Assembly (NCBI GenBank): GCA_011364975.1
Contig: RDOE01000017.1
Location: forward strand, 1 to 50,803
DNA length: 50,803 nt
Direction: 5' to 3'
DNA from: Promethearchaeota archaeon
Lineage (GTDB): Archaea; Asgardarchaeota; Lokiarchaeia; Sigyniarchaeales; SOKP01
Of the stretch, positions 17,173-25,750 are shown piece by piece. Position numbers and translations under genes: made by a program. The notes below the pieces were generated by a model. That model made no database searches and was not told the origin of the DNA. It saw only the letters and a list, made by a program, of their open reading frames with translations. Position 1 is the first letter of the stretch; each line of letters starts with the position of its first letter.

Positions 17173-18501
17173 CTAATCCCCTAATTTTTGTTTTACTTTT
17201 TCGATTAAACGCTCTAAAATCTCTTTATCAGACAAACATTCTCCAGGAGCATCCTTTACCTTTCTTAATCTTATTGGAACTTTATCCATACGATAGGCAG
17301 TACCTTCACATTCTATTCCTGCAAATGCAGCAGGCAGTATCACATCCGCAAAGGCTGATGTAGGAGTTTCATGTGGTTCTATCGAAATTAATGGATGTTT
17401 AAACATATTTTTTACAGAAGCTGCTGGAAAATTACTTGCTGGATCAGAAGCAACTATTAATGACGCATCAACTTCATCTTTCATCAAAAGATCAACAGAG
17501 GAGAATTCTCCTGGATTATATCTTGCATATCCTCTTGAAAAATCAATAGAATAAGCATAGCCTGTATTCCAAGTAAATACTTGGTTAGCTCCTGCAACAT
17601 TATAATGACCTCGCATAGGACATAAGAGAAACTTAGTATAATCATTCAATTCTCGAACCAAACATATTGCCGTATCAATATTACGATGATGAGCTAACGT
17701 TTGAGTTAATCCCATTCCAAAGAAAATTACTCCAAATTTTGCTTCTTTAAGAATTTTAACTAATTCTTGGATTTGTTCTTTAGAAACACCAGAAACTTCT
17801 TTTTCATCGATTTCTGTTCCTCTTAATGTTGCTCTTATTGCGTTTAATAGCTCATAATCCTCATTTGGATTAACTTTTATATATAAATCTGCAATTTGAG
17901 CCGTATGAGTGTTTCTCGGATCTACAACTATTATAAATCTATCATTTCGGCCATCGGTTCGAAAATATCCTCGTACAAATTCACTGTATCTTCCCAGATG
18001 TCTTGGATGAGCATGAACAGGATTACTCCCCCAAAAAATAACTAAATCCGCACGATTCTTATATTCACCTAGAGTAGATAATGGGGCACCTACATCTTGA
18101 ATTGCTAATAGTGATGGACCATGACATACAGACGCGGTATTATCTAATATAGCTCCTAAGATTTCAGCCAATTCAACACCCCTACTCTGGGCATCACATT
18201 CGGTGCTTGAAAAGCCATATAATAATGGTCGTTTTGCTTTAATTAAAATGTCCGCAGCCTTATCTAAGGCTTCATCCCATGAGACTTCCTTATAAGAACC
18301 ATTATCCTTTATTCTTGGTTTAAGGTACCGATGTGATCCAGGATTAGAAGAAAAAAACTTTTTAGTTCCGATCTGGCAACTATTACGCATTTCTATAACT
18401 TTATTTTCTTTAACGTCAATATCAACTTCCAAATCATCGCATAAAGTTCCGCAAAATGGGCAAACTACATCATATAAGGTCTTTATTTTCTTTTCTACCA
18501 T
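17173..18501 (-). CDS. fwdB: Formylmethanofuran dehydrogenase subunit B, Mo/W catalytic
   Basis: 442 residues. The FdhF-like catalytic subunit reduces CO2 to formate at a Mo/W-bis-pyranopterin, or runs in reverse. Residues 14-42 carry CPFCGTLC and SCQIG (Cys14, 17, 21, 42), ligands of the single [4Fe-4S] cluster. The metal-binding Cys is Cys126 in SVCHGPS (Cys, not Sec). WGSNPVHAHPRH and VVDPRNTHTA are cofactor-binding loops. The C-terminus resembles other FwdB proteins (PAAFAGIECEGTAYRMD). Length is normal. It lies 4 bases after fwdD and 2 before fwdC. Whether W or Mo is used cannot be seen from the sequence. Confidence 0.94.
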   Translation of the reverse strand: MVEKKIKTLYDVVCPFCGTLCDDLEVDIDVKENKVIEMRNSCQIGTKKFFSSNPGSHRYLKPRIKDNGSYKEVSWDEALDKAADILIKAKRPLLYGFSSTECDAQSRGVELAEILGAILDNTASVCHGPSLLAIQDVGAPLSTLGEYKNRADLVIFWGSNPVHAHPRHLGRYSEFVRGYFRTDGRNDRFIIVVDPRNTHTAQIADLYIKVNPNEDYELLNAIRATLRGTEIDEKEVSGVSKEQIQELVKILKEAKFGVIFFGMGLTQTLAHHRNIDTAICLVRELNDYTKFLLCPMRGHYNVAGANQVFTWNTGYAYSIDFSRGYARYNPGEFSSVDLLMKDEVDASLIVASDPASNFPAASVKNMFKHPLISIEPHETPTSAFADVILPAAFAGIECEGTAYRMDKVPIRLRKVKDAPGECLSDKEILERLIEKVKQKLGD

Positions 18502-18505
18502 ACTT

Positions 18506-18901
18506 TTATGCCTCCTTGAGTTGTCTTATTAAATCTAATGCATCTAGCACCTTCCCATTTTTAAGGACTTCTACTTTCGCTTTCATTCCTTTAAAGGTAG
18601 GGGTACCAGTTCCCTGAGTTGAGGGATTAACTACTTGATTACTCCATGGCCCCATTGGAATGAATATTATTCCAGGATGAGGCCCCTCTTCTGATATAGT
18701 AGAATATACTATTACTTCTCCAAACGCTGTTGAAACTTTTACAGGAGTTCCTGCTAAGCAATCAAGCTTTTTAAAATCATCTTTATCAAAAGCACATATT
18801 GCTGCAGCTCGAACATTCTCTTTTGTGGTTTTCCCTCCTTCTAAAGCAACTCCTTGATTAATTGTTCGTCCTGTTAACAAAATTAAGTTTTCTAAACTCA
18901 T
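18506..18901 (-). CDS. fwdD: Formylmethanofuran dehydrogenase subunit D
   Basis: 131 residues, the molydopterin-dinucleotide-binding beta-barrel domain that is the C-terminal part of larger DMSO-reductase-family enzymes. Family features are LLTGRTINQG at the start, GTPVKVSTAFGEVIVYS, and IFIPMGPWSNQVV with the TQGTGTPTFKG loop that contacts the cofactor. It pairs with the downstream fwdB to complete the catalytic site. It starts one base after the end of the polyferredoxin gene. Confident from sequence and position. Confidence 0.93.
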   Translation of the reverse strand: MSLENLILLTGRTINQGVALEGGKTTKENVRAAAICAFDKDDFKKLDCLAGTPVKVSTAFGEVIVYSTISEEGPHPGIIFIPMGPWSNQVVNPSTQGTGTPTFKGMKAKVEVLKNGKVLDALDLIRQLKEA

Positions 18902-18902
18902 T

Positions 18903-19625
18903 TTATTTATCCCCCTCTTGACTCCATCTTAAATTTTTTAATCGTTCAATTAAAGGTGGCCAAAAAAGTTCGCTAAACTCTCCTGAATATTTGACATCTT
19001 TTATTTTTAATTGTAGTGCTCCTGTAGGACATGCATTATCACATGCACCGCATGCAACACACGCATCTGGGTCAACTACTTCAACATTTTTACTCATTTC
19101 CCAACCATGTTCAGGTCTCTTTGCAATAGCAATCGTTCCTGATGGACATACTTCAGCACAAGAACCACATCCTTTTGCACATTGCTCATCAATTATTTTT
19201 ACTTCTGCTGTTGAGTATTGTTTTACAATTCGTTCAAGACCTTTAACATTTTTTATTTTTTTTGGTTTAAATTCGAGCGTTGGTACAACTTTTTGTGCTA
19301 CTAAAGGAATATCCTCAAGATTATATACTTCATCATCCTTTTTGAGTGTCAAAGCGCTAAAAGGACACATTATGACACAAGTTCCGCAAAAAACGCACTT
19401 TTTTGGATCGTATACTTCAGGAATCATTTCTTGGGTTTCAGGGAACCTTCGAGATGCACCGACTGGTCCACGGGATATAGCTTCCTTAGGACAAACTCGA
19501 GAGCATGTTCCACAACCCACACATTTTTCTCGATTAAGTATAAGTTCCAAACTTTCAGTTAAAAATTGAACCTTAACATGTTCCACTTCCGGGGTTATTT
19601 CTCTTGTTATTTTTGGAAATGACAT
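18903..19625 (-). CDS. Four-cluster polyferredoxin of the Fwd complex
   Basis: 240 residues from the ATG at 19625. That start is chosen because GGAGGAGGT lies just upstream and the previous gene ends two bases before; a longer frame would overlap it. Four [4Fe-4S] motifs are visible: CVGCGTCSRVCP, CVFCGTCVIMCP, the slightly irregular CAKGCGSCAEVCP and CVACGACDNACP. It plays the role of FwdF/FwdG, carrying electrons from the Hdr/Mvh side to FwdB, but is half the size of an eight-cluster FwdF. It sits between the small ferredoxin and fwdD in a tight operon. Confidence 0.9.
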   Translation of the reverse strand: MSFPKITREITPEVEHVKVQFLTESLELILNREKCVGCGTCSRVCPKEAISRGPVGASRRFPETQEMIPEVYDPKKCVFCGTCVIMCPFSALTLKKDDEVYNLEDIPLVAQKVVPTLEFKPKKIKNVKGLERIVKQYSTAEVKIIDEQCAKGCGSCAEVCPSGTIAIAKRPEHGWEMSKNVEVVDPDACVACGACDNACPTGALQLKIKDVKYSGEFSELFWPPLIERLKNLRWSQEGDK

Positions 19626-19642
19626 TTTTAGACCTCCTCCAC
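19626..19642 (-). promoter_or_regulatory. Strong Shine-Dalgarno of the polyferredoxin gene
   Basis: On the minus strand GGAGGAGGTCTAAAA ends right before the ATG at 19625. It overlaps the stop of the upstream ferredoxin gene. It fixes the start of the polyferredoxin and indicates translational coupling. Confidence 0.7.
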
Positions 19643-19885
19643 ACATTCTATTTGGATAGCCCGAGCAGGGCATATTTCAATACAAACTCCACATCCATCA
19701 CAATTTACTTCTCTTCCTTCTTTATATATTGGATAAGCAACTCCATTCTTCACTAAAAGTACAGCATTTTCTTGGCTAAGATAACTATCTTTCCTTAATT
19801 GATTAAAATTTAATGGACAGCTAACCACGCAGTCATTACAGCCAAAACAGCGATTAGTATTAACTTTTAATTTATATATTTGCAT
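19628..19885 (-). CDS. Two-cluster ferredoxin, FwdG-like
   Basis: 85 residues with two [4Fe-4S] motifs: CFGCNDCVVSCP (about 13-24) and CDGCGVCIEICP (about 63-74). The spacer between them is longer than in a standard 2[4Fe-4S] ferredoxin and holds the segment NQLRKDSYLSQENAVLLVKN. This layout resembles FwdG/TungD-type subunits. It starts three bases after mvhD and ends two bases before the polyferredoxin, so it is an integral part of the operon. Confidence 0.88.
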   Translation of the reverse strand: MQIYKLKVNTNRCFGCNDCVVSCPLNFNQLRKDSYLSQENAVLLVKNGVAYPIYKEGREVNCDGCGVCIEICPARAIQIECVEEV

Positions 19886-19888
19886 ACA

Positions 19889-20311
19889 TTATGCCTCCTT
19901 TTTGATAGGATTAGGACCTAACTCTTTTAGTTCTTGTACAAATTCTTCTACAATTTCAGTTAATTCGGCACCTTCCGATGCTGAAACATATGTATACTTT
20001 ACTCTTTTTGGATTAATCCCAAATTGTTTTAAATATTTATGAAGTAAGGGCAATTTTCGCATAGTTTTAAAATTACCTTCAACGTAATGACAATCACCGG
20101 GGTGGCAATGAGAAACAAGCACCCCATCTACCCCGTTTTTCAATGCATCCAAAACAAAGGTAGGTTCTATTCTACCACCACACATAACCCTCATAATTCG
20201 TAAATTTGCAGGACGTTGCATACGAGACGTACCTGCTTGATCCGCGCCAGCATACGTACACCAATTACAACATATCCCCAAAATATATGGTTTAAATTCA
20301 CTTTCCGTCAT
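19889..20311 (-). CDS. mvhD: MvhD-like iron-sulfur subunit
   Basis: 140 residues of the methyl-viologen hydrogenase delta-subunit family. MvhD holds a [2Fe-2S] cluster and passes electrons into HdrA. Visible cysteines are Cys14, Cys15 and Cys18 in GICCNWCTYAGAD, Cys44 in RVMCGGR, and Cys69 and Cys74 in SHCHPGDCHY. Length is typical. It heads the Fwd operon rather than a hydrogenase operon, three bases before the ferredoxin. That suggests the Fwd-type enzyme, not an MvhAG hydrogenase, is the partner that docks on HdrABC. Confidence 0.93.
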   Translation of the reverse strand: MTESEFKPYILGICCNWCTYAGADQAGTSRMQRPANLRIMRVMCGGRIEPTFVLDALKNGVDGVLVSHCHPGDCHYVEGNFKTMRKLPLLHKYLKQFGINPKRVKYTYVSASEGAELTEIVEEFVQELKELGPNPIKKEA

Positions 20312-20600
20312 ATTTATCCAAATTAAATAGTAATTAGATTAATAACTAGACGTTATTTGTACAATTTAACTAGTAAAATATTGTTATAAACTTAAATTTT
20401 AGAAAGTTTAGTGTTATAAAAAATTTAGTATAAGTATTATTAATTATGTAATTTAAGTACTCATGGAAACAGCTTAGTTAACAAATAATTGCTCATAAAC
20501 TATTATATAAAAACTATAGGTTGGTTTTGAAAAGGACAAATGAAAAAAATAAACCCAAGAAAGTTATACAATTACTTAAACCTAAGTGAATATTTAAGTT

Positions 20601-20614
20601 TTAAAGCGCTTTAA
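20601..20614. promoter_or_regulatory. Perfect 14-bp palindrome, candidate operator for MFS gene
   Basis: TTAAAGCGCTTTAA is a perfect palindrome about 80 bases upstream of the MFS start. It lies just downstream of a TATA-like ATATTTAA (20590-20597). The position between TATA box and gene fits a repressor site. Confidence 0.45.
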
Positions 20615-20623
20615 TAAAAATCT

Positions 20624-20640
20624 AGCAATTTTAAATTGCT
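20624..20640. promoter_or_regulatory. Second inverted repeat before the MFS gene
   Basis: AGCAATTTTAAATTGCT has seven-base arms around a TTA centre, 10 bases after the first palindrome. It could be a second operator or an RNA hairpin in the leader. Confidence 0.4.
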
Positions 20641-20694
20641 ATTTCTCATTTTGTTGATTTATTGAAAAAGGTTAAAATTCGGTTATGAAATATA

Positions 20695-21888
20695 TTGAAA
20701 ACCCATGCTAATAAATCTACAGTGATCCACCAATTTGTTATTTTAATGACTATTTTTATTGATGCCACTGGATACGCTATGATTAGACCTCTATTCTCGT
20801 TTTATGTTTTATCATTTAACTTAGGGGCGGTTGCTTTAAGCCTTTTGATGATTATGTTTGCTCTAATGCAGTTCATTTTTTCACCGATTTTAGGTAGATT
20901 ATCGGATAAATATGGCAGACGTTCACTTCTTCTAATATCCATTTCAATATCGAGCGTGAGTTTTTTATTATTTACGTTAGCGTCTTCATATTGGATGCTT
21001 CTATTATCCCGGATGATATCAGGGATGGCTACTGAAATACCTATTGCCCAAGCATATATGGCAGATATAACAACCAGTAAAAATAGAACTTCAGGTTTGG
21101 GTAAAGTTAGAGCTGCTTTCTCAGCGGGAGTAATTATAGGACCTTCAATGGGTGGACTTTTAAGTGTTTTTGGTTATTGGAGCACTGGGTTATTAGCAAT
21201 TCTATTAACATTAATTAATCTTATTTCTGTATATTTTTTCCTTCCTGAACCTAAATTGGAAAAAAAAGAAATTAGTGTGCAAATATCTCAAAAGAATACT
21301 TTTACTAAGAATTTGAAAAATGCATTTACAAAACCGTTATTACCCTCCTTACTTCTAATACTTTTTGTTATGATTATGGCTTTCTCCGCAATTCCCGTTC
21401 TCATACCTTTAATTGGCATAGAATTTTTCAATTTTAACGAAATTGAACTGGCATTTGTGTTCATGATAATTGGCGGTTTCCAATTTGTAACTCAAGGTTT
21501 TCTTATGGGAAAACTATCGCAGAAATTCGGTGAAGGTATTCTTATCATTGTAGGTATAATTTTTGTCATAATCGGTATTTTCTGGATGCCAATTTTCCCA
21601 ATTTTAATAATTTTTTATATCTTAGTGGCTTTACTTTCAACAGGGGGAGGCCTTGTAAGAACTTCAATTCCTAGTTTGATTTCTAAAATAAGTGGTGAAG
21701 ATGAACAGGGTGGATTTTTAGGGCTTGCACAATCAGTCGTCAGTTTTGCTTTTATTCCAGGACCGTTACTTGCTGGTTTCTTTTATGATTATATAGATAT
21801 AGCAGCTCCATTTTTCTTTAGTTCATTATTGCTTTTGGGTTCACTAATCTTAAGTATAAAAGTATATTTTCAAATAAAAAAGCTATAA
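20695..21888 (+). CDS. Major facilitator superfamily transporter, exporter-like
   Basis: 397 residues with twelve predicted TM helices in two six-helix halves. The MFS motif A between TM2 and TM3 is GRLSDKYGRR (about 66-75), the signature of H+-antiport drug and metabolite exporters. Motif C-like glycine/proline sequence (SAGVIIGPSMGGLLSVFG) is in TM5, typical of antiporters. The central loop is around residues 190-215 (EKKEISVQISQK). The start is probably TTG at 20695; the first in-frame ATG lies inside TM1. Two palindromes upstream suggest regulated expression, as for efflux pumps. Substrate unknown. Confidence 0.88.
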   Translation: MKTHANKSTVIHQFVILMTIFIDATGYAMIRPLFSFYVLSFNLGAVALSLLMIMFALMQFIFSPILGRLSDKYGRRSLLLISISISSVSFLLFTLASSYWMLLLSRMISGMATEIPIAQAYMADITTSKNRTSGLGKVRAAFSAGVIIGPSMGGLLSVFGYWSTGLLAILLTLINLISVYFFLPEPKLEKKEISVQISQKNTFTKNLKNAFTKPLLPSLLLILFVMIMAFSAIPVLIPLIGIEFFNFNEIELAFVFMIIGGFQFVTQGFLMGKLSQKFGEGILIIVGIIFVIIGIFWMPIFPILIIFYILVALLSTGGGLVRTSIPSLISKISGEDEQGGFLGLAQSVVSFAFIPGPLLAGFFYDYIDIAAPFFFSSLLLLGSLILSIKVYFQIKKL

Positions 21889-21938
21889 TATTTTATGATA
21901 TGTTAAGAACCATTTTTGAAATAAATTTTTTTTATAAG

Positions 21939-22982
21939 TTATTCTTTAGATTCAAGTTGTTTCTTAAGTTCTGATTTTTCGCGTTCTAATTTTTCAATCT
22001 GTTTATCTTTTCTCTTTATTTTTAAATCTTGGACTGTAATTCCACGCAGACTCAGTAATCTTTTCAGAAATATAAATGATGCTAAGGTTATTCCTAATAA
22101 GTAGAAAATATTTATTGTCCAGAAATACTGAGAAATTGCTACATAGAATGGTAAATTGAAAAATGGTGCTAATAAAGCAATTATCCCAATTATAGAGATC
22201 CCGATCAATAATGCAAATCGTTCATAATTTTTCCTTTCTATTCTAAAAAGTACGTATAATCTTAGCCAGTACATTACACAAATGAACGCAATAGGAGTAA
22301 AAATGAGCGAACCAATAGCAAGAATAACTAGAAAATTAACCGCAAATTTATTTCTCCATGTACCTAATAAGTCTCGAATAGTCAAATGATCTTGCTTTTC
22401 TAATTTTGCATATTCCCCTTTTAGACTATAATACTTCTTTTTTACTTTACGTGCTGCTTTTTTAGCTCCTTTTTTGAATCCTATGAATTTGCTCAATTCT
22501 ACACTTTTATAAAACGTGTCTTTGAATAAAGGCAATATATATAGATTGACTAATAGCGATAGAAGACCATAAATGTATATCAGAATCTCAACTACTAACC
22601 AAAAGCCTTCTTGGGAAAATAGAGTACTCTTGAAAAAACTTGAGAAAATTTGGTAAATTGCATATCCTATAAAGACAAATGGTATAATTATTTCTATTAT
22701 TACAACGATGTTTGTAGCTTTTTTATCCATCTTTTCACTTGCTTTGTCTAATAATACTAAAAATCCGTTTGCGATACTTAAGATCAACCCAAAACCTGCT
22801 AAAAATTTGATGGCATAAAAAAATATCAAGGACGTTATGTTAAGTGTTAGGACTCCAAAAATCATAATTAATAACATAATAACTAAGGAAATTGCCATGC
22901 CGATATAATATATAAATTTTAAATTAGTTTCTTTCATGGTAAGCAATAATAAGAGTTTATTTTTAATAATCTTTAGTAACAT
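21939..22982 (-). CDS. Multi-TM membrane protein with C-terminal coiled coil
   Basis: 347 residues with about seven or eight hydrophobic segments. A basic cytoplasmic loop lies near residues 170-200 (KKGAKKAARKVKKKYYSLK). The C-terminal tail of about 35 residues is charged and heptad-like (QIEKLEREKSELKKQLESKE), a clear coiled coil. The ATG at 22982 gives 15 extra hydrophobic residues; the ATG at 22937 (MKETNLKF) is an equally plausible start. No family recognised. It is divergent from the 2-oxoacid oxidoreductase genes. Confidence 0.75.
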   Translation of the reverse strand: MLLKIIKNKLLLLLTMKETNLKFIYYIGMAISLVIMLLIMIFGVLTLNITSLIFFYAIKFLAGFGLILSIANGFLVLLDKASEKMDKKATNIVVIIEIIIPFVFIGYAIYQIFSSFFKSTLFSQEGFWLVVEILIYIYGLLSLLVNLYILPLFKDTFYKSVELSKFIGFKKGAKKAARKVKKKYYSLKGEYAKLEKQDHLTIRDLLGTWRNKFAVNFLVILAIGSLIFTPIAFICVMYWLRLYVLFRIERKNYERFALLIGISIIGIIALLAPFFNLPFYVAISQYFWTINIFYLLGITLASFIFLKRLLSLRGITVQDLKIKRKDKQIEKLEREKSELKKQLESKE

Positions 22983-23154
22983 TTTTCTATTAATATAGTC
23001 CCAAACTTGATTTTATAACATGGCAGTAGAGAATTTACAACCATATGGCGCTATCATCTGATTATAAACCATATGTTTAAATAATATTTGAAAAATGATA
23101 GATTAATACTATTTTTTTAAAGATTATGAAATACAAAATAAGGAATTCATAATT

Positions 23155-24816
23155 ATGGTTAATGATGTTTTTACATTTCTTGTAGGAGGAAAAGCTGGAG
23201 AAGGAGTTAAAAAAGCAGGTTCGGTCGCAGCACATATATTTTCTAGTTTAGGTCGTCATATTTTTCAAATGGATGATTATATGAGCTTGATTAGAGGGGG
23301 CCATAACTTTTCAATAGTAAGTACTTCAAAAAGATGGATAAGTAGCCAATATATGAACGCTGATTTGGTCGTAAATTTTGATAAAAGAAGTTGCGATTCT
23401 CATGCTAATGACTTGGCAGAAAATGCGATTATGGTATATAATTCTGATGAGCTAGAATCTAAAGAAGGAATTGGTATTCCACTAAGTTCAGAAGCTAAAG
23501 AATATCCTATGAAAGAGTTAATGTATGGAGTCGGAGCAGTAGCAATCTTATCTTCAGTAATTGGCTTTAAAAAAGAAGAAATGAATCAAATTATTAAAAA
23601 TGAATATCCAAGAGGAATAGAGAATAATATTGAATTTGCCGATAAAATATATAATCTGGTTAGGGATAAATGTTGGAATAAATTTCCGTTAGAGAAAGGA
23701 GATAAGGAACGAAAAATAATAACTGGGAATGAGTCAATAAGTATGGGCGCTATTACTGCTGGCTTAAATGTATATTATGGTTACCCAATGACACCAGCAT
23801 CCTCCATCCTACATTTTCTTGCTTCACAAGCAGAGAACTTCGGATTGGCCGTTGTTCATGCTGAAAGTGAATTAGCAGTGATTAATTTAGCAATAGGTGC
23901 TTCTTTTACAGGTGCCAAAACGATGGTTGGTACAAGTGGCGGTGGCTTCGCATTGATGACCGAGGGACTTTCATTAGCTGGGATGATTGAAGCTCCTGTC
24001 CTTATAATACTTTCCCAAAGACCCGGACCTGCAACAGGACTCCCTACTTACACTGAACAAGGAGAACTTTTATTTACTTTAACAGCAGGGCATGGTGACT
24101 TTTTAAGAATTGTAGCTTCACCGGGGACAATTGAAGAAGCATTTTACTTATCTGCTGAAATGTTAGATTTGGTTTGGAAATTTCAGACTCCTGGTATACT
24201 CCTTACCGAAAAACATTTGTCAGAATGCAGTATGACTGTTGAGATAGATCCTAACCAGGCTAAATGGGCGCAACCAAGAATGCATACTAAAGGATCCTAT
24301 AGAAGATACCTCGATACCAAAGATGGTATCTCTCCCATGTTATTCCCTCCTTCAAAGGAGATCATTAAATGGAACAGTCATGAGCACGATTTTGATGGAA
24401 TTACTACTGAAAATGCTGATATAACCATTAAAATGCATGATAAGCGTAACAAAAAGTTTAATTCGCTTGTATCTTATTTAAAAAAACAAAAGACTGTCAA
24501 TATCAGGCGGGGGGAGTATTCAACTAACATTTTTACGTATGGTTCATCATACATGAGCGTATTAGAAGCACTTAGCCATAATAATTTAAAACCTACTGTG
24601 ATTCAACCAATTTATTTGAATCCATTACCCATTTGGGAATTAGAGGAATTTAAGGATCAAGACAATATTGTTGTTGAGCAAAGTGTTTCGGGACAGTTTA
24701 CATCACTTTTAAAAGAAAAAGCAAAATTAAGAGTAAAAGCTTCGATTAAACAATATGATGGACGCCCATTCGATCCTATTCGATTATCACACAAGATTAA
24801 GGAGGTGCTTAAGTAA
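23155..24816 (+). CDS. 2-oxoacid:ferredoxin oxidoreductase, fused gamma-alpha subunit
   Basis: 553 residues. Residues 1-170 are the gamma domain (GGKAGEGVKKAG, MDDYMSLIRGGHNF). From about 185 the pyrimidine-binding alpha domain begins (SISMGAITAGLNVYYGYPMT, then HAESELAVINLAIGAS and GTSGGGFALMTEGLSLAG). The protein forms an alpha-gamma fusion as in KorA/archaeal two-subunit OFORs. With the beta subunit it oxidatively decarboxylates a 2-oxo acid to acyl-CoA and reduced ferredoxin, or runs in reverse. Which 2-oxo acid cannot be decided from sequence. No delta ferredoxin subunit is encoded nearby, so it should use free ferredoxin. Its stop is one base before the beta start region. Confidence 0.93.
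   Translation: MVNDVFTFLVGGKAGEGVKKAGSVAAHIFSSLGRHIFQMDDYMSLIRGGHNFSIVSTSKRWISSQYMNADLVVNFDKRSCDSHANDLAENAIMVYNSDELESKEGIGIPLSSEAKEYPMKELMYGVGAVAILSSVIGFKKEEMNQIIKNEYPRGIENNIEFADKIYNLVRDKCWNKFPLEKGDKERKIITGNESISMGAITAGLNVYYGYPMTPASSILHFLASQAENFGLAVVHAESELAVINLAIGASFTGAKTMVGTSGGGFALMTEGLSLAGMIEAPVLIILSQRPGPATGLPTYTEQGELLFTLTAGHGDFLRIVASPGTIEEAFYLSAEMLDLVWKFQTPGILLTEKHLSECSMTVEIDPNQAKWAQPRMHTKGSYRRYLDTKDGISPMLFPPSKEIIKWNSHEHDFDGITTENADITIKMHDKRNKKFNSLVSYLKKQKTVNIRRGEYSTNIFTYGSSYMSVLEALSHNNLKPTVIQPIYLNPLPIWELEEFKDQDNIVVEQSVSGQFTSLLKEKAKLRVKASIKQYDGRPFDPIRLSHKIKEVLK
24799..24807 (+). promoter_or_regulatory. Shine-Dalgarno fixing the beta-subunit start
   Basis: AAGGAGGTG lies 10 bases before TTG at 24818. 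It supports that TTG as the start of the beta subunit rather than the in-frame ATG at 24755, which would overlap the upstream gene by about 60 bases. Confidence 0.7.
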
Positions 24817-24817
24817 G

Positions 24818-25654
24818 TTGGATGAACTTAGAACAAGTGCAGAGGTAACATGGTGTCCAGGATGTGGAAATTTTGCAATTAGAACCGCAGTACAGAATGC
24901 AATTCTTGAACTCGAAAAAGATGGATTGAAAAGGGAAGAAATTGTAATTACAACAGGTATTGGATGCCATGCAAAAATATTCGATTATTTAAATTTGAGC
25001 GGAATTTATGGCTTACATGGGAGAAATAGCTCAAATGCAGAAGGAATCAAAATAGCTAACCCTAATCTAAAAGTAATAACATTCTCAGGGGATGGAAATG
25101 GCTTAGCTGAGGGCTTAGAACACACGTTGTTCGCAGCAAAAAGAAATCAAGATATAACCATGATCCTTCATAACAACAGCGTATATGCTCTCACAACGGG
25201 TCAGTATTCTCCTCTAACCGATCCAGGATGGAAAGGACCATCAACGCCAAAAGGTACATTTGAAATACCATTCAATGCTATGTCGTTATTAATTGAAGCA
25301 GGTGCAACATTCGTAGCAAGGAGCTATTCTGGTGATATAAAACATTTAACTGAAACATTAATTAAGGCAATTAAGCATAAAGGGTTTTCATTCATTGAAG
25401 TATTACAACCTGCTGTTCCATATCACAAATGGGAGGAATATAAAGATAACATTCAAAATCTTGATAAACAACCGGATTCTCACGAAGAAGCAATGATTAC
25501 TGCCAAAAAAGCCTCCAAATTTACAACGGGAATATTTTATCAAACAGAAAGAGGCTTATTTCATAAAGGTTTATACGGAGATTTTAATCCAATAAAAAAC
25601 AGCTTATCGCGTGAAAAAAGAATAGAAAAAATCAAGGAATTATTAAAACCCTAA
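24818..25654 (+). CDS. 2-oxoacid:ferredoxin oxidoreductase, beta subunit
   Basis: 278 residues from TTG at 24818, chosen for the Shine-Dalgarno AAGGAGGTG and because the family begins near TWCPGCGNFAI. The CxxC in WCPGCGN belongs to the [4Fe-4S] ligands of the beta subunit. The thiamine pyrophosphate motif is GDGNGLAEG (about 92-100) followed some 25 residues later by HNNSVYALTTGQYSP. Conserved C-terminal PAVPYHKW completes the family pattern. It forms the catalytic dimer with the upstream fused gamma-alpha subunit. Confidence 0.93.
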   Translation: MDELRTSAEVTWCPGCGNFAIRTAVQNAILELEKDGLKREEIVITTGIGCHAKIFDYLNLSGIYGLHGRNSSNAEGIKIANPNLKVITFSGDGNGLAEGLEHTLFAAKRNQDITMILHNNSVYALTTGQYSPLTDPGWKGPSTPKGTFEIPFNAMSLLIEAGATFVARSYSGDIKHLTETLIKAIKHKGFSFIEVLQPAVPYHKWEEYKDNIQNLDKQPDSHEEAMITAKKASKFTTGIFYQTERGLFHKGLYGDFNPIKNSLSREKRIEKIKELLKP

Positions 25655-25750
25655 TAAAAAAAGTGACTTTATTTTATATCAAATTATTATGGTAAAAAAC
25701 ATCTTATTAGACTATTTTCCTAATCTAAAATAAGAGGTAATATAATAAAT

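Larger units (their letters stand above)
20312..20694. other. Divergent intergenic region with two palindromes
   Basis: 383 bases between the divergently transcribed mvhD/Fwd operon and the MFS gene. It holds the promoter of the Fwd operon (AT-rich, no clear element I would defend) and, nearer the MFS gene, two palindromic sites at 20601-20614 and 20624-20640. No open frame or RNA gene seen. Confidence 0.55.

Noticed and set aside
18991..19569. Long plus-strand frame of 192 codons
   Set aside because: It is antisense to the polyferredoxin; its Cys codons and repeats come from the cluster motifs, and it has no start context.
24755..24817. Earlier ATG for the OFOR beta subunit
   Set aside because: It would overlap the upstream gene by about 60 bases; a strong Shine-Dalgarno precedes the TTG at 24818.
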